The notes beneath the pieces were generated by a model that was given only the letters and a program-made list of their open reading frames with translations, searched no databases and was not told the DNA's origin. A program made the translations under genes and the position numbers. Shown in pieces: positions 46,194 through 56,835 of a DNA stretch of 64,000 nucleotides (position 1 is its first letter; each line of letters begins with the position of its first letter). The stretch is from the NCBI GenBank assembly GCA_029964075.1, contig CM057130.1:7688001-7752000 (forward strand), read 5' to 3'. This DNA is from Patiria pectinifera (Eukaryota; Echinodermata; Asteroidea; Valvatida; Asterinidae).

Positions 46194-46871
46194 TCATGCA
46201 ACAATATCGCTAACATGCGACCTTATCGTCATAGTTTACGACTGCTCTTAAAATGCAGTGATACGGAACGCACTCCCAGATTAATTTTTGTCTGGCAGGT
46301 TTACACTGATAATTCATGCACAATCATCGGTCGAGGGTCATTTGTCGAAAACACGGCTTTGTCGCGGTATTAACTTCAATCAAGCGGCTACAGAAGCCAA
46401 AATAATGCACAAACCAAACGCCTAATCCAACACAAAAAGGCCACAACGCAGAGACTTTACACGATACTATTATTGTTTTTGTATCAAAATACACCAAGAA
46501 CCTAAAACAAACAAAAATCCTGAAACTAAGGGTTTAGCCGTTGCTGAGATGAGACAGCAGATTGAAAAACGTCCACAGTCGCTCTGTTCATTCGCCGACT
46601 GTGCATGCCATCTGTAGGTCATCCCTCCCCGGCCCCGTGCGCGTGCATGACCATGGAGTAAGTGTGACCCCAGTCAAGCATCGGGAATGAGTGTCAAGAC
46701 CACGGAGGAATACAGACCGTAGACCTTTTGCTGCTAGGGTCTTCGTGCATAATACGGGAACAGCATTACAGCACATAGAGAAAGGACCACCGACATTGGA
46801 CACAGTGTAGAGTGTATTTTTGATTGCCGTGTTGAACATCGACTTGGACCGGGATTTGCAACGACATCATC

Positions 46872-49800
46872 ATGACTACATGCAGGACAAGCAGCAATGG
46901 TGGTCGCGCGTATTTGGTTCTACTCGCCATGCATGTCGCCTACATCTTATTCGCGGGAACCAGCAAAGGTTTGGGTGTTCTCCTACCGACGCTCAAGGAA
47001 TACTTCGACACTCACACATGGCTGGTTGGATCTATAATCTCCTTCATGATGACAATAATGGATTTATCATGTAAGATATACACCAAGTTATCCATCTTAT
47101 CATTTTTGTCTCGCCGATGTCCGAAACGAAGTTCAGGAGCAGGAAAGAGACATGCAATCACTATGCATGTCTGTCCGTATCATGTCTGTCCGTGACATGA
47201 AGTACTGGAACCAAACTTGAGTAATAGATGCAACATGGGATCGGGAACCTTCATAATTATGCTGTCAAAGGTCACATACCAAGGTCAAAGGTCATCTGAG
47301 GTCAAGTTGATAAATAGACTGAACATTTAAAATTGGCCTAATTCGAAATATTGAAGTCCAATTTCAGCGCAACATGGTAACCTTCATACGATAATTGTCA
47401 AAGGCCACATACCAAGGGCAAAGGTCATCTGAGGTACAGTTGTAAAATAGGCTGAAAATGTTAAATTTGTCAATTTGAAAAGTTGAAGATGTCAAAGGTC
47501 ACATACCAAGTTTAGTTCTACTTTTACAGACCACGTCCTCTAAGCTTAAATGCGCAACTGTAGAGTCTTCACTTCATGATGCTGCAGCAATTCAGTGTAA
47601 TGTTTCTATAATTATAGGTTTTAGGTTATTTTAGCACTTGCATCACACTAATTCCACTTTAATTTCGTCCCCGAACATCGCCAAGCTCAATTCTCAATCT
47701 GAATTTCAAAAAACCACTACTTCAAATTGTTAGCATACCGATTCGTCCTAAATTTGTGAAATTCGTCTAGTTGCAATCGGCGTTGAATTGAAAAAGCAAA
47801 TTCGGTTTTTTTTTTTGGTCATTTGAAATTTAAGTGTCGATATAGGGAATTCGTGTGACATAAGTGTTAAAATAACCGGGAAAACCTATATTAGCAGTTC
47901 ATACAATTCTACCCTCATTACTATACCCACAATTATTTCGACACTGATCAGGGCCTTCTCATCCTCATTACACTACCCATGGCCATTGCCACATACCAAG
48001 CAGTCTGACCCTGAATGTTCAAGCAGTCTGACCCTGAATGTTAGTCACTCTTTAAACTGGTGGTTCGAGGACCACCTTGTTTACGACATGATGGCGGCGA
48101 AATGGCAAATAGCTCAGCAATGATATTCAGATTACCAGTCACAAGCAGGATGCATTGCATTAACGGCTTTATGATGCAATGAAGCCCATGTGTAAATATC
48201 AAGCTTAGTAGGCTAAGGAAATGTTTCATGAGCCTATATAGTGAGCTGGATATTTTAAGCTAGCCCCTGCGCTAAATTAACGGCTTTAAGATCACAAGTT
48301 CAAGCTATCAGCCCGAGGCCAACGCACGTACGCAACTGTTTGTTTTTGCTTGACATCGACCCCTGGTGTTTCACAAAAACAACGGGCACAATGAACTGTA
48401 GGCCTACTGCTAATTCCATGCGGACAACTCATTTTCGGAAGGTGTATCTGCCAAGAAATATGTATTAAAGGCATTTCATTTGCAGGGGCGTCAATCGCTT
48501 CTCAAAGGTGTGGGGGGGGGGGCATACCTTGATCAAAACTAATGCGAGCACGAAACGCGAAGCCCTTACGGCTTGGGGTTCGAGGCCGGCCCGCTTAAGG
48601 ACCCCCCAAAAGATTGGATTCTAGATGCTCTGAGGTGCGATATGGGGCAATTTTTGACCATTTCACGAGATTAAAAAAAAACCCACCTTTTTCGTGACAT
48701 GAAATTCACTACATGCATTGTTGTCGTGATTTTTTGGTCGTGAACATTTTTCCTCTACTTTTCTTCTGATGACCTTGCACACACTGAATACGTGTTTTCC
48801 AACATACCTTTCTCTGACGGATCTGGATATTTCACTTACAAAACGAATGGGTTTTGCTCCAGAAGTAAAATCGAACCGTCTGGCTTGCTGCATAGCGGTT
48901 GACGAATATTAAATAGGCCTAGCTAAAGTTGCCAAACTGGGCGCTTGCTGCGACGGTGTCCGCGTGCTTTGAATTACTTCCGAAGAAATTAAGATCAAGC
49001 GCACGCAAGACCAGTTCTGCGACAAATAAAGTAATTCACACATGAATGCATTTCGTGTATTTTATGTCGCGAAAAAAATGTCTTGAAAGGATTTTGCGAT
49101 GTTGTAAAAAAAAAAAAATTTCGAAGCCGTGAAAAAAGCATGATGTTGTGAAAAAAATATTTCGATGTCGTGAAACAAATTTTCGTTGTCGTGAAAAAAA
49201 AATTATGTGAAATAAATTATTTACGTCTTTGATGTTCCTTTAGGACCAGCATGGTGTATAAATGCTTTCTAAGCCCCTTTTCGATGGTTTCTAGTTTTAA
49301 ATCTGCATTCAGTTGACATTACTGACTTCGCCCTACTTGTCTTCTTTTTAACAAGTTTCTTTCACTTCCTTTTCCCCCTTTGGTTTTTTTTCCCGGGGAG
49401 GGGGGGGGGGGATCGAGTGCCCACCTTTTCCCCTTTCCACAGAACGTCTATGTAAATATACAGGACTTGTTTACTATCCCAACCAGTAACTTCTATAGTC
49501 TCTGCTGCCGCAGTGTGTTTCTGTGCGGCCCTTACGCAGGTTTAGCCACGCTTTGCTTATGTACATGTTGACATTTCTTTTCCTGGCATGCTTTTTTAAA
49601 TTACATATTGTTGCATATAATGTACATAGGGCCTACTCTTTATATTTTTCAGTGGGTGAAAAACAGTGCGATTTATGTCGAAATACTTGAAAATGGAATC
49701 ACCCGTGCGATAACTGGGTCTGTCCCACGTATAGGCTAATGAACTTTATTCCCAATCGTCACGTTTGTAGTTTCGGTATAGAGTGCTTTATTCCTCATCC

Positions 49801-52800
49801 TAGAGTGACTATTCACTCTTTGGAAATCAGCCTTGCGGCACATCCATATAACACGCAATACCCAGAAAATAACTTGCACCAAAATCGTTACACATGTCTG
49901 GTATTTTGTTTATAGCGTTTGACTTTGCGATTGCGATGACTTTGCAGGAATGCTGTCGGTTCAACTGTATAGTTGAACCATATTTTTTTTTATTCCTCCA
50001 TGGTTCCAATGTGCTTTTGAAAGTATAGGGGAAAAGAACAGAACGTTTTTTTTTCGCTACTGTGTACTAGCCATGATGGGCGTCAATCGGCGGGGGACGT
50101 ACCGGATCATACTTTTTAAAGTGGGGTTGTCATATCGTTTGTCCCCCCCCCCCTTTTATTGTTTTCGTCCCCAGATAAAATGTAGCCTACATAATGATTC
50201 TATTATTTAGAATAGCTGATTCAATGACTGCAAACTCGAAAATGATGTTTTAATGATGATCTTTCGTTAAAAAAAAATAAAAGGTTAATGTGGTCAGAAA
50301 TTGCCTCAGATCGCACCACAGGCGGCAACAAGGCGCGGTATGTTGGGTTACGCGGATTAGCTCATGCATGTACATGTACTGTGTGTGCATGGCTGTTGTA
50401 CGAGTACGTGTGTGTACGTGCGTACGTACAAGCATAGCCTTGCTGTATGGTATACAAGTTACTTTCTCACTAGCAGCGTACGGACATCGATATGTGCACG
50501 CAATTATGCCTTGCCAAGTTGATTAGGGATTTTCTTATCGGCGATTTTTTTTATCGGCGAATCGATAAGCCCAACGCCTTGGTCAAGGCTACGTCGTCCG
50601 CTAACGGCCTATGGATTGGCATATGGCACCATGTAAATACCAACACGATCGTAAAAAGGTAAGGTCATGGGAAAGATTTCTCTCTGACGTCCAGGCCAGA
50701 GTTTGGCCATGCCATGCTTGTATTGTCAACCCGAAATACGCCACGTTCCTGTCCTTGACAGCGCCATGAAAAGCTCAAAGTCCGTAAATTTTCAGGATTT
50801 CGTTCATCATCCCGCAGTTAGCTGTGGACACAGTCACAACCTTGGCTTCTTACGTTCATTCATTCATACATACATTTTGTATATCAATATTCGCTAGAGG
50901 GCTACACTGGTACCCTGATCATTTTGATCATTCCTCATTGCAGCTTTACCAGCAGGAGTGCTGAGTCGTCGATTCCCATCGCGATATATCGTCGTCATCA
51001 GCGGCACATCTGTCGCTGTTGGGCTTTGCCTGGCATCCTTCGCAAAAACCGTCTTCCAGTTCGGAGCATGTCTTGGAGTGCTTTCAGGTATGGGGTATTC
51101 GCTGGTCCCCACCGCTCATTATCTGAGGACGCTGATAACTGCCAATTCTCCTTCAAAACATTCTGTGAAGGAAACGCAGGCTTGGCAAAGCATTGTGGGC
51201 AGGTGCAATGTACAGGGGTGCGTTTTGGCGGTCATAACCAAGAATTGGTTCGGTGGTTTCTCTTTGGTTAATTGTTTTGGGGATTTGAGTATTACATGAT
51301 CATGCGTAATTCAAATCCAATTAAAATTGCTGAAGAAATTCACCGACAAGAAACTACCGAACCAATTCTTGGTTATGACCGCCAAAACGCACCCCAGGTA
51401 TTTCGTGCACACGGGTCATGCGCACATTAATGTGCTAACCTTGGGTCAATAGATGTACAAAGTGTAGCCAATGAGAGCGCTTAAACAAAATTAGAGGTTA
51501 CCAGAGTCCTCCAGCGGTGGGAACGAGCAAAGTAGGGTAACGAACACCTTTTCCAAATTAAATCCCTGCATTCATAGATTACCGATTTCAAATTGACTGA
51601 AACAGATTCAAATACTCGATTTTGATTTTTTCTAGGTGCCGGCTATGGTTTCACCATCATCACCATTGAAATTGAACTCGCGCGTCACTTCTCTCGGAAA
51701 TACGCGTGCGCAAACGGTATTGCGACCGCCGGGTCATCCGTCGGTCTGTTTGTCATGACGCCGCTGGTGCAGTATTTATTGGACGAATATTACTGGAGGG
51801 GGGCGCTTTTTATCGTAGGTGGATTGTCCTTGAATATGGTAGTGTGCGGCTGTCTGCTTCCTCTGCATCCCCCTTCGAGCGAGGACGAAGGTAAAGATGA
51901 ATGCCAAACGGAGCCTTCTTCGAGTGAACCGCAGGATGACCTTGAATCCGTGGCCGATGAAGACCAGGAATCCCCAGGAAATCTGCGCCGCTCTGGCTAC
52001 GGAAGGTTTGCCAAGGCCTCCGGCGTCACCGTCTTTAAGGAGTTTCCTTTCTTCGTGAGCGTCACCATCACCTCTTGTATCAGGTTCGTGTTCTCAGCTT
52101 GGACCATCTACTTCGTGCCACACGCGGTGGATGTGGGATTCACAAAGATCCAAGCAGCTTTGTTTGTGACCATCACAGCAGTCGGGAACTTGATTGGTAA
52201 GGCTTTCCACGGACCTATCGTGGACAGGAGACTGGTAACCAGACGGGTCATGATTGGTTTATCCACAGCCGTGACTGCAGTGATATTCCTACTGGATTCT
52301 TGGATGGCTACACCTGCTATTATGATCACTGCGTGTCTGGTGAATGGTGTGGCATTGGGTGTGGCCGGTAGCATGATACAGGTGTTCTTGAGAAAGGTGG
52401 TGGGAGTGGAAAGGCTTGCCAAGAGCCTTGGTTGGACCAACGTCATCTCGGCGGTTGTCCGGATTGGTGCTGGCTTCTTCCCAGGTATGCTTAGCACGGG
52501 AAAATGAAAATGAACTTAAAGAAAAGGGAATATATTAAGGGAGTGGGAAGAAAAGGTAACGACCCAATGTGGCGCACGGGTTTGAAAGGCACAGAAAAGA
52601 TCACACATCTTAAATCGTTGCCCTCTCTGGCATTGAGCCACATCTGACCCGATCACCTCTGAGAATTACATATCCCTTCCATGAGGCATGTCTTCTATCT
52701 AACGTACAATCACTGGATATCACCTTCCATTTTGCCATACCGAAGGGCAAACAGTCACTGACTAACATGTAGTTTAAGCTTCTACCAACCTGAAGATTAG

Positions 52801-53530
52801 TAGGCAAGCTTTCATCCACTCCTGTGGACTTTCTCAAGCCAAGTGATTGTGTACTCAGTTTCTTGCTGTCTGTTGTCCCGAGATCACTGGAGCGTAGATA
52901 GGTGATAATGAGTAACCAGAGTCCCTATTCAGTGAGGGATTAATCCTTTTGATCCAGATGGATTATTTCACCTTTCTTGGCCAGAAATATGTTTCGAAGT
53001 CGATAATGTGGGCATTGTCCCATCCAATGTTGTATCAGTATTAAGGGCGTGTTCTGCAACTGCTGAAAGAGATGGATTGTTCAGTCTAAGAGCTCCTTTG
53101 TGTTCTTCCAATCTCTCCTTTAATGTTCTCCCTGTTTCTCCAACGTAGGAACTGTCACTGAATGACTGAGTCACTCCCCGACTGACTCCCCCAATGACTG
53201 ACTGATTTACTGAGTCACTGACCGACTGAGTCACTGATTGATGGTCTTGGACTAACGGACCGAGTGAATGACTGACTGACCGACTGAGTCACAATAATGT
53301 CGGTTACGGTATTGAGATTTTCAGTTCAAGCCTGACTATATATGTAAGCGTACCTTTTTGTATTTTCATCCACACTTTTTCCAGGTTGGATCTACGATCA
53401 GACAATGAGCTACTATTTGTCCTTCGTCATGATTGGTTGCGTGTCGGCCGTGTGTCCGATCCTACTAATCGTGGAATTCTTCGCATATCAACGGTATCGT
53501 CAAGGCAAATACGATCTCAACTTCAAGTAA
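46872..53530 (+). CDS. SLC16/monocarboxylate-transporter-like MFS protein
   Basis: Four exons: 46872-47070, 50944-51087, 51636-52484, 53385-53530. They are in phase and give 445 residues, normal for SLC16. These are twelve-helix plasma-membrane carriers that move monocarboxylates, thyroid hormone or aromatic amino acids, often with a proton. Helix 1 begins after N-G-G-R-A-Y, where the family usually has D-G-G-W-G-W, so that motif is degenerate. The second family signature is well kept at residues 132-148 (H-F-S-R-K-Y-A-C-A-N-G-I-A-T-A-G-S). A hydrophilic acidic loop of about 50 residues (roughly 170-220) separates the two halves, as expected. Helices 7-12 follow, then a short C-terminus ending Y-D-L-N-F-K. 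The substrate cannot be inferred. The weak first motif suggests an orphan MCT rather than a lactate carrier. Intron 1 is 3.9 kb. An alternative upstream start was not found. Confidence 0.93.
47260..47530 (+). repeat. AGGTCA-rich imperfect direct repeat
   Basis: A unit including GTCAAAGGTCACATACCAAG and AAAGGTCATCTGAGGT recurs at about 130-base spacing (near 47267 and 47397, with a partial third near 47489). AGGTCA is the nuclear-receptor half site, but dispersed repeats alone do not show regulation. Confidence 0.75.
49060..49210 (+). repeat. degenerate tandem repeat (GATGTCGTGAAAAAAATTTC-like)
   Basis: Five to six imperfect units of about 25 bases: GTCGCGAAAAAAATG, GTTGTAAAAAAAAA, GCCGTGAAAAAAG, GTTGTGAAAAAAAT, GTCGTGAAACAAAT, GTCGTGAAAAAAAA. 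Confidence 0.7.
51214..51397. mobile_element. fold-back MITE with about 46-bp arms
   Basis: The left arm reads AGGGGTGCGTTTTGGCGGTC, then CATAACCAAGAATTGG. The right arm is its complement with about one mismatch through the GGTTTCT end. The ends lie next to TA on both sides (TACAGGGG and CCCCAGGTA), consistent with a Tc1/mariner-type MITE. Located between SLC16-like exons 2 and 3. Confidence 0.8.
52605..53157 (-). mobile_element. Penelope-like retroelement 3' remnant (GIY-YIG end)
   Basis: On the minus strand 53153-52968 reads Y-V-G-E-T-G-R-T-L-K-E-R-L-E-E-H, then S-A-V-A-E-H-A, the GIY-YIG endonuclease end of Penelope-like elements. After a frameshift, near 53033-52985, W-D-N-A-H-I-I-D-F-E-T-Y-F-W-P-R-K continues in another frame. 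Then N-R-D-S-G-Y-S-L-S-P-I-Y appears in yet another. The reverse transcriptase is absent. Dead, 5'-truncated, antisense in the last SLC16-like intron. Confidence 0.88.
53155..53290. repeat. GACTGAGTCACT-type simple tandem repeat
   Basis: Variants of TGACTGAGTCACTGACCGAC are repeated for about 130 bases directly at the 5' break of the Penelope-like remnant. Confidence 0.8.
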
Positions 53531-53572
53531 CCATCTGCCCCCCGTGTGAAAATAAGGTTCTCAAACCACTCA

Positions 53573-53578
53573 AATAAA
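53573..53578 (+). terminator. SLC16-like poly(A) signal AATAAA
   Basis: Canonical hexamer 43 bases after the stop codon, followed by a GTATCTTGTTTT T-rich element. The UTR would be very short. Confidence 0.65.
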
Positions 53579-55254
53579 AGTATCTTGTTTTCCCCCTTTT
53601 ATTTGATACCACATTTGAGGTCGTGGGGCTTGTAGTTCTTAAGGTTTCCTAAGTTTTCCACTTCACAGTCGTGTCCACTTCTCCTTGGAATTGCGCCGAT
53701 GCAGTACAGCGAGTCGTGCGTTCTTGGTTTCAAATGTCCTTGTATTAACGGCGCTAACTGGCAACATTTGTTTAAAATACGTCTAAGTACAGTTGATGTG
53801 AATAGGATAACAATATGATACCAAGGCTTTAACTTATGTATCTTTATCAAGAAAATATTTATGAATAGGTGTTTCCACATTAACAAAATGTAATGCTGTT
53901 TTTGGTACAATTTTTAACTGTTCTGGTACTTATTTAAAATGTTATATGTCAAGTATTTTTAGTCATTGGACTCTTATTTATGTCATCGCCTGCAAATTTC
54001 ACGCTTTGTACTTTATTGTTTGTACAATGTACATAATAATTATATATTGTAAAAAAAAATAACTGTCGAATATATTTAGATATATGTTTGTATCATTTCA
54101 TTTCCCCCGGTCTCGTGAGTATCGGTCTACACTAAAGGCGGTGCAGCCTGATAAAATATATGTACTGAAGCTTCTGATGGAAACCCAAAGGAATAACACA
54201 GGTGTCATGATCATCTACACTTCTGATGTGACAAACGAACAATTCCGGGGGCGATTAGGTCCTGCGTGCAACACCTGTCCGATAACCTACTCTCGATATC
54301 AACTTAACCGGACGCTGATACTTACAACCGAGGACAAATCATAACTAACAACTAAACAACCGCATGTCCGCATCCGTACTAATAAGACTCACTGGGTCAT
54401 GATATGAACGAGAAACCCACCCATTTCCCATGAGTCAATGGATAGATTTCCCGAACTGTTTGCCTTTTGACTCAAAAAGTCGGTCAAAATATGACATCAT
54501 TCGCCATGCCCTTTCCCAATGTGAAAAAGTCACCATACCATTGATTTTTCATGATATATTTTACATGTCTACGTAAACGATTTTCTTATTGATATCAAAT
54601 CATCTAGTTGTAGTAAAAACACTACATGTATTTACAAATGGCTTGATTTAAAGCTGTATATTCTGTAATGAGTTACTCATAAAGTCTGTCAGAATACAAC
54701 GTAGCTCGCGTGATGTGAAAAGTTACTACGGGATCAATGTAACCTTGATGTGTAAACGATTTTTTTTTTAAATTGATATATAAATGTATATTATATTACC
54801 AAGTTCTTGTTCTTGCCATTAACACAAATACCAGTACATGTACTTAATCACAAATACCACAAATACTTACATCTTTTACTACGCGTTCTTGTCAAATGAA
54901 ATATTTGTGAAATAGTTTTCATATTACACTGTATTAAATTTATATCGGTGACAAGTAACCCGTGGCTGTATTTATTTCTTCCGTATTTATTTCTTTTGTT
55001 TGACGTTCGTATTTGGTACTAATGAATTCCAGTCCAGTCAGTTGATAATGGTGCTGAGCAAGACAAGTCCCTGAGCAGGACACGTTACCTTAAGGGAGAA
55101 ACCTCGACACTTGGTACCGGTACTGTTGGGTACATTTGTGTTTTGTACAGACTGCGTCTTGTAGCCACACAGCACATTCCACAATCAATCTTCATGGCAT
55201 ACTCCCAGCTGGAACAAGCTGTTGTAGTATTTAGAGAACTTGCAAGACAGGTAG

Positions 55255-55580
55255 CAATATCTAGTTTTCCCAATCTGTGTATGGTGGAAACACCTAGTTT
55301 TCCCATACCGTTCCAAGTGGATCACCTTGTTTTCCGATCTTTTCGAAGCAAGAATTTGGAATTCCATGTACATATACGTAGTTTTTCCTATCGGTTCCGA
55401 GTGGTAACACCTAGTTTCCCCAGACTATTCAGGTGAACACCTAGTTTTCCCATATTACCAGTGAATCTTTCCAAGTGGGATATCTAGTTTTCCTAAACGG
55501 TTACCACTGGGAACACCTAGTTTCCCCACACTATTCCCACTGGGAACACCTAGTTTCTCTAGGTTGTTCCCAGTGGGAAT
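55255..55580. repeat. degenerate minisatellite (GGGAACACCTAGTTTTCCC unit)
   Basis: At least seven variants of CACCTAGTTTTCCC with a neighbouring CACTGGGAA word. The best units are about 34 bases apart (55505 and 55539). The unit is itself partly palindromic (TTCCCACTGGGAA), so the array can form hairpins. Confidence 0.75.
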
Positions 55581-56466
55581 AGGGTGGGTTCCAAAATCCC
55601 AATATTCAACATGGGCCAGATCACTAGTGGAGCATTCCGAGCAATGCAAGCTTTTTTTCCACTCATGTACTTGCTCCTCACCCAGTAATGTCCAACTTAC
55701 ACACCGGGCTTAGTGAGTTTACTAGGGAATTGAGGTCATGGGAATACATAAGCATGAGGAGCAGGGGTAATAATGCACACTCTGGAGATGTTTGAGTTTC
55801 ATCATTACACTGTATTAACAATGCATATAACATTAAAATTCCTAATTTTTTTTTAACATTTAAACATCAGATCCAACTCAAGCATTTGACCATTCCTTTC
55901 TAATTATTCACAGCAAAACTGTTCATTCCAAAATATCTGAAAACAAAAATGACTATAAATACATAAAACTCAATGTCTGATGCCCCAGTAAGCAATCCAA
56001 CCAATGACCTCTCCCATCTACATGCAGTCTTAAAAACATCCCACAGCATTATTATGTAATTTATTTTCCCTTAATACTTTTTTTCCAAAACGCAAGAAAA
56101 CGTAAATGAAAGAGGGATGAGCTGAGGAGGTAGAAATATGTTTGCGCTGCTTCACAACATATTTATATTTGTACGGTCTCCAAGAACACAACACTGACGA
56201 TCTACCATTACGTATCAATTGAACCGAGCTCATATTACGTGAATAAATGAATAAGTGATTAGTTTCTCGAGATAGTAAAGGCCCTCGCGGCTTTGCCGCT
56301 TGTGCTAGTCTTTTTACGTGCCAGCATCCAAGGTGCATTACGTGTCCAGATGGTCCGGGTATAGGCGCGTGGGACTTGACTAAAGGCTAGGCCTATGTCT
56401 ACACTCTAGGAGGCAATGATTTCTGTCAAATGTTAAAACTTTCAAAACCTCTCAATTAATTTCATA

Positions 56467-56655
56467 CAGTTGATGCTCGTTATTAAAATCTGAGCCAGAC
56501 CCAGCCATAAATGGTTTTATCCAATTTTTTTTAGTAAGAGGAGTGCCGGTCCCATTCAATGTGCACAAAAATGCACGGTCAGGACCGAGCATTTACATTC
56601 ACTGTAACCAGAATTTTGTTGTAACTGAATTTGTATTAACCAGAGGCAAATGTAT
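56467..56655. mobile_element. degraded relative of the pogo-like MITE at 25410
   Basis: ACAGTTGATGCTCGTTATTA near 56467, the core GGTCCCATTCAATGTGCAC, and AATTTGTATTAACCAGAG match the layout of 25410-25580 with many changes. Confidence 0.6.
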
Positions 56656-56835
56656 TTGATGCAATGGATCTCAAATGGCAAATCAGGAGAGGTGGAAGGT
56701 AGGGGAGGTGGGGCCACTGGATTACATCCCTTAATACCATCTAACTCAATCACAGCTTCCCTTACTTTCTTAGCGAAACCGATCATTGGCATCTGGTTAG
56801 CAAGAGTTCATTAGCTAGAAAACGTAGATGAGGTA

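Larger units (their letters stand above)
32104..46871. other. 14.8-kb gene-poor region between divergent genes
   Basis: No reading frame here resembles a known protein. The longest open frames (for example 32676-33083, 35171-35524 and 38269-38604) have no domain and no supporting splice context. Untranslated first exons of the flanking genes may lie here. On the minus strand, donor-like GTAAGT or GTATGG sites occur near 36489, 37042, 42072 and 45599. Recognisable content is an 80-bp tandem repeat (39424-39650), a CCACTTCGCCCC array (40160-40265), GAGTC runs near 44630-44755 and a TTAA MITE (45658-46193). Confidence 0.55.
47071..50943 (+). other. SLC16-like gene intron 1
   Basis: Non-coding. 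It contains the CAAAGGTCA-type repeat (47260-47530), a duplicated CAAGCAGTCTGACCCTGAAT near 48000-48040, a GTCGTGAAAAA repeat (49060-49210), several long G or C runs (48509, 49399, 50143) and a pair of TTATCGGCGAT words near 50540. No exon was seen. Confidence 0.7.
53580..56835. other. intergenic region between convergent SLC16-like and NDUFB8 genes
   Basis: No gene was seen. It includes AT-rich sequence, the CACCTAGTTTTCCC repeat (55255-55580), a degenerate pogo-like MITE (56467-56655) and a TTTATT at 56060-56065 that could be the NDUFB8 poly(A) signal on the minus strand. Confidence 0.55.

Noticed and set aside
52108..52497. 129-codon minus-strand frame
   Set aside because: Antisense to SLC16-like exon 3, whose sense frame has clear family motifs.
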